A stretch of 64,000 nt of DNA. Source: Oncomelania hupensis. Taxonomy: Eukaryota > Mollusca > Gastropoda > Littorinimorpha > Pomatiopsidae. The translations under genes were made by a program, and so were the position numbers. Position 1 is the first letter of the stretch; each line of letters opens with the position of its first letter. Of the stretch, positions 38,871 to 53,143 are shown piece by piece. The stretch spans positions 91,258,022 through 91,322,021 of the forward strand of contig CM072513.1 in the NCBI GenBank assembly GCA_036898135.1, given 5' to 3'. The notes beneath the pieces are model-generated. The model was given only the letters and a program-made list of their open reading frames with translations, was not told where the DNA came from and made no database searches.

Positions 38871-40324
38871 TTTAAAAAAGGGCATTTATATAACGCTTTT
38901 TCCTAAGGAACAATACCTATTCAAAGTGCAGTACTCACGCATTCATTCTAAACATCCAGCTTCCTACAAAATAAAATCAGACACTTGTTAACGAATAAGA
39001 AACGAGGGAGGGAGGGAGGGAGGGAGGGAGGTGGGGAGAGCTAAGAAGGTGTGACAAGTGGTGGTGGCGGCCCAATGGTCCGAATTTAAAAAAAAAAATT
39101 TAAATGGAGAACGACGACGATGATGATGGGAGGCAGGATCAGAAACATTTAAGGGAAGAGATGAGTTTTCAAGTTGGATTTGAAAGTAGCTACGTTTGGA
39201 GAGCTGCGAAGAGAGAGAGAGGAAGAGAGTTCCAAGTTGAAGGGCCAAGCACTGATAAAGATCGACAGCCAGCAGAGGAGAGTTTGTAGCAGGGTATGTG
39301 AAGCATGAGGGTGTCAGAGAATATTTCATTGACACTTTTTAGGACTTTCCAGACCTGGAAAGCCGCTTTTTAAATTCCACAACTTTCCATGCTTGGGTGA
39401 ACCCTGTGAAAAAAATCATACCTCTGGCGGAAGCAGCCTTTCCTCTCTTATCGCCTCCCTTTGCTCTAGCTCTGGTCATGGCAGAGACTGTGGCGTCAAC
39501 TTGCTCTTGGAGATGGCGGGCAGGTTTGGCGGCCTTCTGATTTCCCTTGGACGCCAGCAGTATGGCATCTAACAAAACAGAATACTTTTTTGCAGGGATG
39601 TTGCTAGGAAATTTTTTCTTCGGCGATTTGGCCGAAACAGCCGTAAAACTTTCGGCTTTTTACAGAAAGCTTCGGCTCTCTTTTCCAAAGCAGTCTCACA
39701 CGTTTTTTGACTAGATTCACTACGTTAACATGCACCCCACACCTCCATATATTAAAGGTGTTCTGTGGATGCATATCTTTGTAATAAAACATAATTTTAC
39801 AAGTAGAATAAGAACATTGAAAAGAAATTTTATTTTCTTAAATTTTAGACACACACGAACAATAACAAGTTTAGACTGTCCCTTGACAGACCACAATACT
39901 GTAAGAGTTTCTGGGTTTAACCTTAGTAATTATGGAATCCTCACCTAAACTGCAAGCGTACAGCACAGGAATATCGCAAAAATTGACAAAATTGAGCCGA
40001 TTCACCCGTGAACACTTCGGCTCGGCGAGCCGACATGACGGACAGTTTATCGGCTTTTTTTAAATAAAAATTTCGGCTAAAAGCCGAAGATCCGACCCAA
40101 ACGACATCCCTGTTTTGGTGCAGTTGGGTCATTGGTTCGTGAATCAATGGACATTATTGAGAAAGACAACTGCTCACTCTGAGGACAAGTAGGAGGAGAA
40201 GATGCGGGAGAGTAAAAGGGGGAAGAGGAGGAGGAGGAGGAGGAGGAAGAGGAGGAGGAGGAGGAGGAGGAGGAGGAAGAAGAAGAAGAAGAAGAAGAAG
40301 AAGAAGAAGAAGAAGAAGAAGAGC

Positions 40325-40356
<32 letters not shown>

Positions 40357-43300
40357 CCAGCAAATTGCTTTTTTTGGGAGCTGACTTACACAAAACAAAA
40401 GGGCATATTATCTCATTCTATCCCCAGCACAGATAAATCCACACTGAGCAGCCTAGTCATCGCTGGCCAAGCATGGATTTATCTGTATGACAAGGATAGT
40501 GAAGTTGAACAGGTCTTTACTTGGTTCTAACCACATACAGTTGACTTTGTACTAAAGTTGAATACGTCTTTAGTTGGTTCTAACCCGCAAACAGTTGACT
40601 TTGAAGTGATGAACCCGTTCTCCAATTTCTGTCGGGTATTAAAGCAATAATCATGTAATGTAATGTAATTTCTGTCGAACAACAAACACATATGGGTAAC
40701 AGATCTGTTTCAATTTAGACAGAATTTTTGCAGATGTTTTTGACGATGGTCAGTCAGAAACGGTTCTATTCCACCAGAGAAGTTGCACAGCTGGCGACAA
40801 ACTACCACAGTATTGATTCCGACGACCCTAACAAATGTTTCCAGTAGTTCCAAAGATATAGAGTTTGTGGTGTAGTACCTGGGAATTCTAGGAAAAAAAG
40901 GCCTCTGCACAGCTGGGCCAGAGGTAGAGTGACTGGCTTGAACAGCTGGGAAAGAACGAGTTTAATTTATTGGAGGCGGAACATTTTTGCCATGTTTATT
41001 TCATCCAAACGCACAATTTAAGCGTATTTTTTAAAATTCAACCACCTAATATATTATAAAAGATAATATAGAAAAACTATACATTTTTGTAAAGATCACG
41101 GCATGTTCTTTCAAGAAATAAACAATAGAAAATACACTTATTTACCTTTCGTAAGAAAATAGCACTCAAGTATAAACACTGTTTGCGAAAATCCAAAAAT
41201 GTTTTGATATCTAGAATATATTGTACATTCATCACAAAACACCTCTGTTTTGCACTAATGATAAAAAATACATTCAGAGTATGTATCAAAATGTTTATCA
41301 ATGATTTTGTAGATCAGTACACATAAAATTGTCATATTAGAATTGGCTGCCATTTTGGAATTGAGGTCAAACATGTGCGTCACATGTAACCATAAAAATT
41401 ACTGTCCGAGCAAAAATAATCGATTTAACAGTTAAATACTTGGTTTTACAGTTACCAGGCGGTAACAAACCAATTTGGAATAATCAGTCTTGCTCCCAAT
41501 TGTATTCTCCCTTTAGTGGTTGGGTTCCTTATAACGGAAACTACCGATCTTCCTAAAACGTACGGCGCTGGCAGCCATACAAACGAATCGCACATCCTAT
41601 GACGCCCATTGCTGGCAATTAGTTAGATTATGAAATGATAAGTGATTACTCACCATCCTCTATTGCTGCGTCACTGGTAGAACTGTTTGTTATGTCCACA
41701 CTGCAAGCAAACAACTGTTTCAATATTTCAACAAAGAGGTTTCTATTCAGGCTAGCAAAATCACGAAAATAACATAAACACACACAAATAAGACAAATTT
41801 ACCAAGTTCAATTCTTAAAATGTAAACAGTTTCACTTCAACAAAATAAAAATATACATAATATTTTTTTAAATGTAAAATTAAGTTGCATTAAAAAAACA
41901 AAAAAATTTTAATGAAAAAATATATGTACATAGCGGTTGTTTACCTGAAAATATTGTTGGCCTTGCTGTGCAGTTTTGACGAGGTCTTTGTAGAAATGAT
42001 ATCTTCTTCTTCTTTCTCTTCATGGACAACAGGACCCTTGGAACGTGACCCTTGCGCTTTCCTGGGTGATGCAGCTCTGGTTTTTGATGAAGCCTCCTCA
42101 TCGTTGCTGTCTGCACTGGATGTGGTGTCCAAAATGATAAACGATCCTCCGTGCTTTCTCCTCACCTTAAGAGATTTGCCAGCGTTCTTCCCTGTCACAC
42201 TTAGCTCTCGTGTGGAAGAACTGGCTGAGGCGTTTTTACCCACTGTCTTCATAGCATCCAGATCAGTGCTTGCTGAGCAATCGGCAGCTCTTGGCTTGGC
42301 ACTGCTGGCGTTTGCTTGCGCTTTACTCCTAGATGTATCGGCGCTGTGACTCTGGGTTTTATCACTGTCGTTGAAGTTTATGTCTCTACCTCTTCTACTC
42401 GCCTTGCTGACAGTCAGGATTTCTGGATTATCACTTCTTCCAGCATTACTACAATTATTCACAGAGCTTATAACACCCTCACGGGTCGAATAATTTTTCT
42501 TTGGTCCCCCTGAGCCTCGTTTTCTGGGCAGGGTTTCCGTATTTTCAGTGCCAGCATTCTCATCCTTTGCATCATCTGTGCAGGCGGGTAGTTGTAGGTT
42601 GTGCTTTCCCAGGCTTTGTTTGCCTCTAGTTGTCATCTTAAAATTAGTACATTGTGCGGTAGTGGTAACAGTTTCCTGTGAGTCCTTACTCTCTACAGTT
42701 TCATTCAACGGTTTGTTTCTAGTCTGTTTCTGTACTCCTCTCGCTGTAGCAAGACTGACACATTTCTGGCCGTTGTCATCTTTGCTGGGGTCCATTGCAG
42801 AATGTTTGACAGGCCGCTCGCTGCAAATTTCTGAAACAATATTTGTAGCAGTGTCCCCCTGAGGTCTCTCCTTGCCAGATGATGACACTGACTCGTTTAG
42901 ATTCATAGCCATGCGTCCCGTCCCAGTATTATTCGTCTGCCTGTCTCCGCTTGTCATCTGCGGTGAATACTTTACAATGGGAGTTATTTCCCTCCTAGAT
43001 TTTCGGATTGGGGAGGAGGAATTTTGATCTGTTTCTTTACTAGGATGATGTCTGCTAGGCGGCTGCTGTTGGTCTACATTTTCTTGTGAAGGTTTGTTGG
43101 CAGACTTTGCTTTGCTTGTGTTGTTGTCTCGGAAAGAAATATTGGAAGCGGTGTTATCATTGTCCTTGCTAGCAGTGGATTTGGAACTGATCTTGGTTCT
43201 GGCAGGCATTCTGCAACGACCGTCCCTCTCTGGCTGTGATGAACTTCCACCCTGATCCACATCGACGATCCGGATGCCCTGCTCCTCTTGCGGGGCTTCT

Positions 43301-46300
43301 TGATCCCTTCGCAGATGATTGGCTGAAAAAGATGGAAGCCTTTCGCTGCCATCTAAGCTGTGGTCGTTTCCGTCCCCAAAGTCTGAGTCAGGTTTGGAGT
43401 GCAAGCGCTCAACCAGCCTGCTGACCAGCTGCATGGTTTCTTGGTCGGCATGGCTGTCGTCTAATAAATTCACCTCAGTTGTGGCCCCATTTCTGTCACC
43501 TGCTGCTGACAGTATTTGGGTTTCTGCAAACAGGAAACAGCATTGCAGTGTCAAGATCTCATGACTTGACCCTGCAGTAGGTATTTTATGCACCATATAT
43601 ATTTTATGCAAAAAAACACAATTATAAACTTAATCTGAAATTTATAAATGACATGTATGTCATTGATGGCACAAACACGTTCTTGCTGTTTATTAAAAAA
43701 AAAAAAAAGATTAGAAAACAAATAAAAGGGCACTGATGACCATACAAATTAGAAAAGTAGATGTAAAATATTGGACGCTATATCAAAATTATCATGATTT
43801 GTTTGTGTGTATGTTACTCAATTATGGTCCATATGGTCCACAGCCGTTTAATTAAACAGGCAGTTGTGACACCGTTATTTAAAAAAACTGGACTTGACAG
43901 CGATGTATTAAACAATTACAGACCTGTATCTAATGTTTCATTTATTTCCAAGATCCTGGAGAAGGTTGTGTTAAAACAGTTACAAGGTCATCTATCTCAA
44001 AACGGTCTTCTGGAAGCCTACCAGTCAGCATACAAGAAGAATCATAGTTGTGTGTCCTTGATTGTTTACTTAGACAGGCTGACGAGAAGCATGTTTCTCT
44101 TGTAGCATTGTTAGATCTGAATGCTGTGTTCGACACGCTGGATCACCACATACTTCTAGAGAGATTGCACACTACATTTGGTTTAAGAGGGACTGTTCTT
44201 GAGTGGTTTTCCTCGTACCTCACTGATCGTTACCAGTCTGTTGTCATTGATTGCAATATATCTCTACTCCTAGTCCCCTGTTATGCGGAGTCCCCCAAGG
44301 CTCTGTGCTCGGTCCAGTTTTTTTTTTTTTTTTTTTTTTTGTACTCCCAACCACTATCTAATGTAATCACAGCCTGCAACTGCGTGTTCCACAAATACAC
44401 AGATGATACAGAACTGTCAAAGAGTGGTCAAGCAGATGACTTCCCTTCTGTTGTGTCTGAAGTAGAAACATGTATTGACAGTGTCCAGGCTTGGATGAAT
44501 AGCAACAGGTTGATGCTTAACCCTGACAAGACCGAGGTTATACTTGTAGGCTCATCTTCCCGTCTTAAACTGGTCGGCAGCGATTCTGCAAACATTGGCG
44601 GCAGCACCACCCCATTTAGTAATATTGTTCGTTATTTGGGTATCAAGCTAGATAGTTCTTTGTCCATGCATGACCACATCAGTACCATCTGTCGTGTGTC
44701 CTTTCTTGAGCTTCGGTGTATTGCATCCTTGAGGCAGTTTCTTTCAAGGGATGCATGCACACAGTTGGTCAGCGCTTTTGTGACATCCAGACTTGATTAT
44801 TGTAATTCAGTTCTAGCTGGTTTCCCCATTGATGAAGTTAGCAGACTGCAGCGTGTACAGAACTGTGCTGCTTGGCTTGTGCTTAAAAAACTGAAACGTG
44901 ATCATGTCACGCCTCTCTTAATGCAGCTCCACTGGCTCCCTGTCAAGTTCCGCATTGAATACACAATTGCTGTCCTAGCTTTCCGTCACTTCGACCAGTC
45001 ACTTCCATCATATCTGTCTGAGGTACTCACTACCTACACTACAACCCGTTCTTTGCGCTCATCAGATAAAAAAACTGTTGAAAACGCCCAACAGGGTTCG
45101 TACTGAATCAACAAAACAAAATTCCCAACCTTTTCCCAACCCATGAGTAAAATTTCCCCACCATAGTTGGCATATAATTCTTTCCTTGGCACCTGTAATT
45201 TTTTTGTATTTTTATTTAAATAATTTATTAATACAGTAACACTAAAATTTAGTGATGTTGACAATAAAAATTATTTACATCCTGTAATTATAATAATATA
45301 GGAGGGTGGGGCACCTTATGTCACGAGGCAGCATATGTCAGTAGCAATAATATGTCCTTAATTTGGTTTATTTCCTGTTTTGTTTCGTTTTCCGATCCAT
45401 AAAACCAGTTTTTCATAAAAACAGAAGTTTTTTACCGCCATTTGCACGACAGCCCATGGAGAGGCAACACACTCAAGTGATTCTCTGCTGAAAGTAAGCA
45501 TTTGTCTGTTTCAGATTCTTTGTGTGGCTTGTGTACTAAATAACAAGTTTCAAACTTGTTTGTTTTATGACATACTTTAATGAATCTAGCTCATGATGAG
45601 AAAACTTCTAAAACAGAAAACATTTATTGCATTGAATGAAGCAAGGTTGAATAAGACCACCCCCTGTGGGGCAGGTTGAGCAGGGGCATTGTATGTCACT
45701 GACACAAGCTACCCCACAGAGACACAACCTACCCCATCTAGGCACAACCTACCCCATCTTGACTCATGTGTGATTGTGATAGCTTGGTGTTGCATACGTG
45801 CTGGACCAGAATGAAAGACAGACTTGAGTGACATTCCGATTAATCACAACATTCTTGTGACATCACAGAGATATTCTACATCTCAAACTGCCCTACGGAG
45901 CAGTCATCTGTATGCAAGAGTATTATGTTGAACGCCGACGATGCTATTTAAAATATGACGTGCTGTCTGATTTTCAGGATGGTTCGGCATTACCGCAGAA
46001 AGGCCTTTGGAAAGAGCCTACTACCAGCCAGATGAATGAAGCCCTTGAAGCCATACAAAATGGTCTCTCCATAAGAAAAGCCGCTTATCAGTTCAACCTA
46101 AACCGAGAAAGTTTACGCCGCCATTCCATTCAAAAAAAGGCAAACCCTAACTATCAGCCCAAGCCGTTTCATGATACGTGTGGTAGCAGGCGAATCTTTG
46201 ATGACAAAGAAGAAAATGAGCTGGTGGACTATATCATAACATGCTCCAAGTTGGGTTTCCCATTGGACGGACAAACAATAAGAAAGCTTGCTTATCAGTT

Positions 46301-49300
46301 TGCATGTCGCAACAACAACAACAACGTCCCGCATGCTTGGCATGAAACTCAGCTCGCTGGAAAAGACTGGCTTATGTCTTTCTTAAAGAGGAATATTTCT
46401 TTGAGTTACAGAATTCCAGAAGCAGTGAGCCTAGCTCATGCTAGAAGTTTCACAGCAGAGAATGTGCGCTCTTTCTTCACTAAACTTCAAGAGCTGTATG
46501 AACGACTGGGCCTTACCCCTGACCGAATATTCAGTTTGGACGAGACAGGGCTGACGACCTCACAAAAGCCACAGAAGGTTGTAGCAAAAACTGGATCCCT
46601 ACAAATCAGTCAGCTTGTTTCCCATGAAAGAGGACAACATGTGACCCTCCTTGTCATTGTCAATGCAATTGGCAATGCTGCCCCGCCATGTCTCATATTC
46701 CCACGCAAGAAGTTCCTGCCCACCATGGTGACAGGGGCTCCTCCGGGCACAAAAGGAATGTGCCACAGTTCGGGATACATGACAACAGAGTTGTTCCTAG
46801 AGTGTTTGCAGCATATTGTGAAATATGCCCACTGCAGTCCCACAAGGAATGTTGTTCTCTTGATGGACAACCATGAAAGTCACCTGTCACTCGATGCTGT
46901 TGATTTCTGCAAAGAACAAGGGATCGTGGTATTGACATTCCCGCCACACTGTACTCATCGACTTCAACCCTTGGATTTTTCCGTCTTTGGGCCTTTCAAA
47001 ACGGCTTACAACAAAGCGTGCAACGCGTGGATGTGCAACCACCCAAATCAGCCAATGACTTTTCATAATGTTGCTGGGGTAGTGCGGCATGCCTACCCCA
47101 AAGCGTTCACAATGGCAAACATCACTGCTGGCTTCAAAAGCACAGGCATTTCTCCTCTGGATCCAGACGTCTTTGATGACTCTGACTTCCTGGCTTCACC
47201 AAGCTGTGGCCCTGCAACTGACACTGGACATGAGAGAACCGATGTTGATGACGACCCAGTCGCTCCTCCAACACAGCCCACAACAAATGAAAGACACAGG
47301 TTGCCATCTCCCTTCCACCCACAGCCTGGTGATGCACCACTCACCACATCTCCTCCACCCCCACCCACGGCTTCAGAACAGCCACAGAGCAGCAACGAAG
47401 AAAAAAAATGATTCGACCCTATCATATTCCACCAAGATGTGAAAGTCGTAAGCGTGGACGACCCCCTGGCAGATGTGCAATCATGACAGACACTCCTGAA
47501 AAAGAGCTGCTAGCTGCAGCCAGGCAGAAAAAAACTCAGAATAAAGGAACACAAAAAAAAATGAGAAGAACGGAACGCAAAAAACTGAGAAGAAAGGAAC
47601 ACAAAAAACTCAGAAGAAAGCACCACTTGCCAGACGACGACTTCCTGATTCATGTGCGACAAAGCCAGCTTCTGTTGTCAAAGCAGGATGGCACCAAGGT
47701 CAAACCATATTCCTTAGTTGCTCAAGAGGGCGACAGTGTGTAGCAATGGATGTTGCTGCAGCTTGCCATGCTACTATCAAACCAATTGAAGCATGGGTCA
47801 CCAGCGACCTGAATGACATCATGCTCAATGGTGATGCACTTTACAGAGGAATTGCGAGTAATCAACCATGTAACATCACCGGATTTCTTATGGTTTCTGA
47901 TGTGCCAGATTGCATAACTGCCTTCAATGAGAAATTTTCTGTAGCCACCATGCCTGCATCGTATGGCATCTGGATGCCTGACAACAAAGAAAACAGTAGA
48001 TCCTCTCTGAAAAGTAGTCTCACCAGAGTTCAGTCGCCAGCAGCAGTCATTATCATGAAAGAAACTGCGATTGTACTTCTGAAAACACACAATGCTTTGT
48101 ACATCTTTGATTCACACTCGAGATGTGATCAAGGCTTGCCCACTTCAAGAGGACGAGCCGTTCTTCTTTCCTTTGCATCATCTGATGACTTGATGGATTA
48201 CTTTCAAAATGTCATTGAGCAATTTGATGCAGCCCCCTTCCCTTACGAAATTACCCCCATCCTCACAGCCAAAGTCATGTAAGACTTTTTTTTCTGATGC
48301 AAAATATTGATATACTGTAGTGTTGGGTTTTTTGCGATTTATTTTCTTAGTTTTGGGTTTAACTTTTGCAAACAAGTGCCCATGCATTGTGTTTAGAACT
48401 GAATAATTGTGCTTTGTGTTGCTGTTGTGTTTATCAATTTCAACCCCTGGTAATAAGGAACAAAACAAAGAAAGGTAAAGTTAAGGCTAAGCAAACCTAC
48501 TCAGGCTAATCAAACTTACTAAGACTAAGCAAACATACATGGTTGATATTTGAGTTGTTGCAAATGTTTTAATTTGTTTTTTGCATTTTCTTCAGCAACA
48601 TAAATTTTGTGTGTGTGATTTTTTTCACTCCAAGTGTGAGTGACTAAAACATTAAAGACCTTGTAATGAAAAGAAACATTTCTCTATGTTTTCGTGTAGT
48701 TTTTACTGCCAAAATATGCGTCATTGTCATTGTTTCTGTGTTCAATACAAGAAACTGAGAGTTTTATTGTTTATTTCACATAAGAGAATACATTTTATTT
48801 CATGTTACCAGTTTTATATTTTAAAAAAAATTAAAATCAAATTGTGTATTTTATTTTACAAAGTTAACATTTGTGCTTTGTTTTTGCTGTGTTGGTAAAG
48901 TGATTTGTTTGTTTAATTGATAACGACATTATGAGGAAAGATTTAGAATTGTGAAAAAATCCTGCATGGTTCATTTGTGGCAAAAATAACCATTTATTAA
49001 CAATTCTTGTAACTTGCAAAAATATGCGTCTTTCCCTTCTTTATGCAGTATTGACAGACTGTGCCCCAGAGGGATACACAACCTGCCCCACAGTGGGGCA
49101 GGCTGTGTCAGTCCCACCTACTCATTTATTTGCCAAAGTGCATTAAAATTATTCATACAAACGTAATTTCCTTTGTTGTATTATGTTCATAAGAGATTAA
49201 AGTGTTGATTTAAACTTGATTGAGCTTTTTGTTGTGAATTGCCAGCAAATGAGAAGTGAAATAGCTTTTTCTGGCACAAGGTGCCCCACCCTCCCCTAGC

Positions 49301-49519
49301 ACTTACAAAATATAAATATGTGTGGGTTAAACAACTTGTAAATTATACAGTTATAAGTAACCTAGTGTTACAAGTGCAATTATTATAAATACAGGCTATA
49401 TATAATATAATTTACTAGCATTTTTTAAAATAAGGATATTATTAGTACACTAATTAACAATCAAATTAGGTTCTTTCAAAAAACGAGAAAAAAAAAAGAT
49501 ATTAATATGTGCTTCCTTA

Positions 49520-49610
<91 letters not shown>

Positions 49611-52600
49611 CATTGTTTGTACTATTTGCTATATATGTACCATAAATGAATTTCTCTATGTCACGTCCCAACTGCCTCAACAGTGGTTCGACTTGCGTGC
49701 ACTTCCACACGAGAAAATAACCCAACACCTAAATAAACTCTAAAAGACAAAACCAGAAGTGACAAGACAATTTCTTTATTTCACTCACACATTCACACTC
49801 AAAATTAACTCCCTTTTCCCCACTTCCCAACCTTCCAACCCTCAATCCCCCTAATACAACCCAAAACTAATACATAAACAATTCGCTCAAAATAACAATG
49901 ATAATTAAATCAAAAATGAAAATAAATGACTAACTACAAAATGTACAAAAGATTAATAATAATTATGTCTGGATCAGCTTACTGACAACAAGGTACATAA
50001 TTGTAAGCAAATGCTTTAAATCTTTATAAATATTCAAACCTTGTTTCACTTAAACTTCAAACAGCTACTACAACTCTTTTATATTACATAAAGCAATAAA
50101 GAAAATTTATATTTTACACAAATAGAATTTGTAAGAAAATAATCTAAATCATTAACTAGTAAAGATCTGGCGAATTAATTCCCCCAGACAAAACTATGTT
50201 TGTATGTAGATTATAGTCACACGACACTTTCGCATATAGGTGACTACTGGACCGATTTATACTGACACCAGCGGGCCAGTTGTTGGTAAAGGGGAAAATA
50301 ATATGATCACACGTTGACCAATCCGGGATTCGAACCAGCGACCTTTCAGTTACTAGCAAGACGCTCTTACCAACTGAGCTACCCGGCCCCTTAACAAAAC
50401 TATACAATCACAAGGCTACTTTATCCGGTAGGTAATATTACACAAACAGTGTTTATTATTCAACTCAAACTAAATATATTTCAACTTGCTGTAATTTGCA
50501 AGTTATCACATGTAAATAAATTCTTGTTTCTCACAACTGTTTATCAATAGTTATAATTATTTGTTGTGAATTGTGGGGTGTGTGTGTGTGTGCTTTGTAA
50601 ACAAAATAAGGTTTTCCTTTCGACTACTTTAACCTTCAATACTAAGGTCGATTCAAGGAACAACCGTCGTCATAGGACGTGGCACACCAACATCACCCCA
50701 GCTAGGCTACAGCACAGCAATCAACGAATCTGGTTTTTGGTTTGGTACATCTGCAGCAATACATACAAAATACGCAACCATTAATAATTATATTACAATA
50801 TATTGCACAATAATTCCTCTGACGGAATGATTGTCTCCCTTTCGTCATTCTTAATCATTCTCCCTGTCATAACTTCTGCCATTGCACACATGCATCCATT
50901 CACCTCCTTTCTGTCATTTCTTCGCTACATAACAGCGAATTCCCTTATATTAATTTATAATTCATTTTAGAAAATCCTTCCACTCTCTCCACGGTATTTA
51001 TGCAGCAAATAATATGAAACATAAAATAGAATCAAAGAAAATATAATCAACTATCCATTCATACTTGCACTCATAACCCAGACCCCCGAACGATATGGAC
51101 AACTGAGAAATAGAAACAGGCGACTTACGATACCAGTGGGAGTCCTCCGGCCTGTTGAAGACAAAGACAAACGACGGGACAGACACACAGGCACAGATGG
51201 TTACAAGGTGGTACACAGGGCACAAGAAGTCCTAGATGGAGTCATAGGTCACCCGACGTTACACGTAGGTAGCTCGGATTTCACCGAGAATACACAGCAG
51301 GTATTCAAAGCGGCTTAAGACAGTTCAAGTTAACCAAACACTTCCCAAAGTGTTCCCTAAATAGTCCTCCTCTTCCGAATAATAGGCTCTTTTTCGCTGA
51401 CAGTCTGATTAGTACGACCCACAGACACAGTCACTATCTGTCACCTTGACAAAACACAGATCCACCGACTTTACTGTACGCCGATTCTTGCTACACAGCG
51501 ATGTGAAAATCTCTCTGCCCTACTCAAAATATGCAGTGCAACCGGTTTTATACCGTTAGCCTAGAATGTTCTAGAATATACTCATTTCAATTATAATTTA
51601 TTTCCAGCACCGTTCGCGATTAGAGCACGCATTCCACACATAGCAAATCGCATGGCAGCAATCAATCTTCTCAATAACAAAATAGCCAACTACTGCTTTC
51701 TAACAATAGTGCGTTCTGCACGGGCGCAATTCATTCGCTACTTTTATTAATTATAAGCTTAATTAATTTTATTCTAATACTCTCCCCTTACTACCGTAAC
51801 TTTTAACCTCTATGTACAGGCTGATGATTAAACTATATACATAGGCGCACGACTGCAAACTGCGTAGCGTGACACTCTATGTGATTTGTAAAATAATAAA
51901 ATATCTTAATATTGTCTAGCTGCAAATAGAGAAAAATTAAGCCATCCCCAAACTCACCCCTAACCCCCCAAAAAATTCAGATAAAGCAATTAGTCTAAAC
52001 CAGTAATTAATGATGGAAACAGTTAATACTAAGTACTAATGTGAATATATTAGTACCAGCTTTCATTCCAAAGAAATTAGCCAATGCTTATGTTTCTTAA
52101 CAGCTTTTAAAAACTATTTATGAAGGTGACTACGATCTGTTGATATATATTTATAAAGCAGATTTAATCAAACTTAAATAGTAACAAAAAAATCGATTGG
52201 CTTAAAAAAATGCTTCATGGTGGTTTTTGAGCATGTAATTGTAAATGAGACATTAAAGATTCCGAAAGAATAAGAAAGAAAATATTTAATAGCTTTGAAT
52301 TTAAGAAAGTAAATAAAATTTTTTTTTTTTTTTTAAAATAAAAAATATTAAAATCTGTAAAGGTCTTTAGGAAGATAACTGAAAAAAAAAACCACCAATC
52401 TGCCAGAAAAGGGAGGTAATTCAATTGTAAATTAAAAAAAAAGTCCCATAAAAAAATTAAGATTTCAAAGAAAGTTTTCTTTATTTTCAAAATTGTATGC
52501 TATAATAATGAATGTTAACAAATAATTATAACAATTTTAAAAAAGGTCAAATCTAAGTATTATGAAAATTTCTTATAGATTTGGATAGAAAAATAATTCA

Positions 52601-53108
52601 GTGGTGGCGCTGCGCACAATAAGAACAAGAACCGTAACTCACAATGCACGGGGAGGATAATTTTAAAAAAATCGTCTGCTGGCTGAAATACACAAAACGA
52701 ATTTTCCCAAACTTTCCCAACCTGATGCCATTTTTCCCAGACTTTCCCAACTGGGAAAAGGGTACCTCAATTTTCCCAAACTTTCCCAACTTTTCCAACC
52801 GCGTACGAACCCTGGCCCAAGCGTCTGCTTAAAACAGTTGGCGACCGGTCTTTTAGTTTTCAAGCACCCAAGGTTTGGAATGCGCTGCCTGCCGGTTTAA
52901 GACATTGTACAGACCTTGTTTCCTTTAAAAACTGCTTAAAAACGCATTGTTGCGCAAGGCGTTCTCTGTGTAAATAGTATGAACAGTAATAATACTTTCT
53001 CAATTATGCTGTACATGATGTAGTGCGAATGTTGTGATGATGCGTGCGAATGATGTGTGCAAGCGCATTGAGTTGTTATTCTAATGAAAAATGCGTTGTA
53101 TAAATGCA

Positions 53109-53143
<35 letters not shown>

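Larger units (their letters stand above)
45301..49296 (+). mobile_element. pogo-type DNA transposon with transposase and cysteine-protease coding regions
   Basis: 3996 bp flanked by TA (45299-45300 and 49297-49298). Inverted ends GGAGGGTGGGGCACCTT and, at the right, GGGGAGGGTGGGGCACCTT. Subterminal copies of CACAACCTACCCCA (45715-45770) and CACAACCTGCCCCAC (49077-49095) look like transposase-binding sites. It holds the DDE transposase (45912-47411), a basic linker in another frame and a C76-like protease region to 48282. TA duplication and a psq-HTH plus DDE_1 transposase are pogo-superfamily marks. The protease is unusual. Confidence 0.88.
45092..52814. mobile_element. hAT-like element with 6-bp target duplication GCCCAA, carrying nested elements
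   Basis: Ends CAGGGTTCGTAC and, inverted, CAGGGTTCGTACGCGGTTGG. The LINE sequence GCCCAA is repeated on both sides (45086-45091, 52815-52820). Removing the insert and one GCCCAA restores the LINE frame. Own sequence is about 1.5 kb, rich in TTTCCCAAC words near the ends; the rest is a pogo-type transposon, a TA array and a solo LTR. No hAT transposase recognised. Confidence 0.85.

Noticed and set aside
40154..40398. Pro/Leu- and Lys-repeat ORFs
   Set aside because: Trinucleotide arrays GGA/GAA/CAA only.
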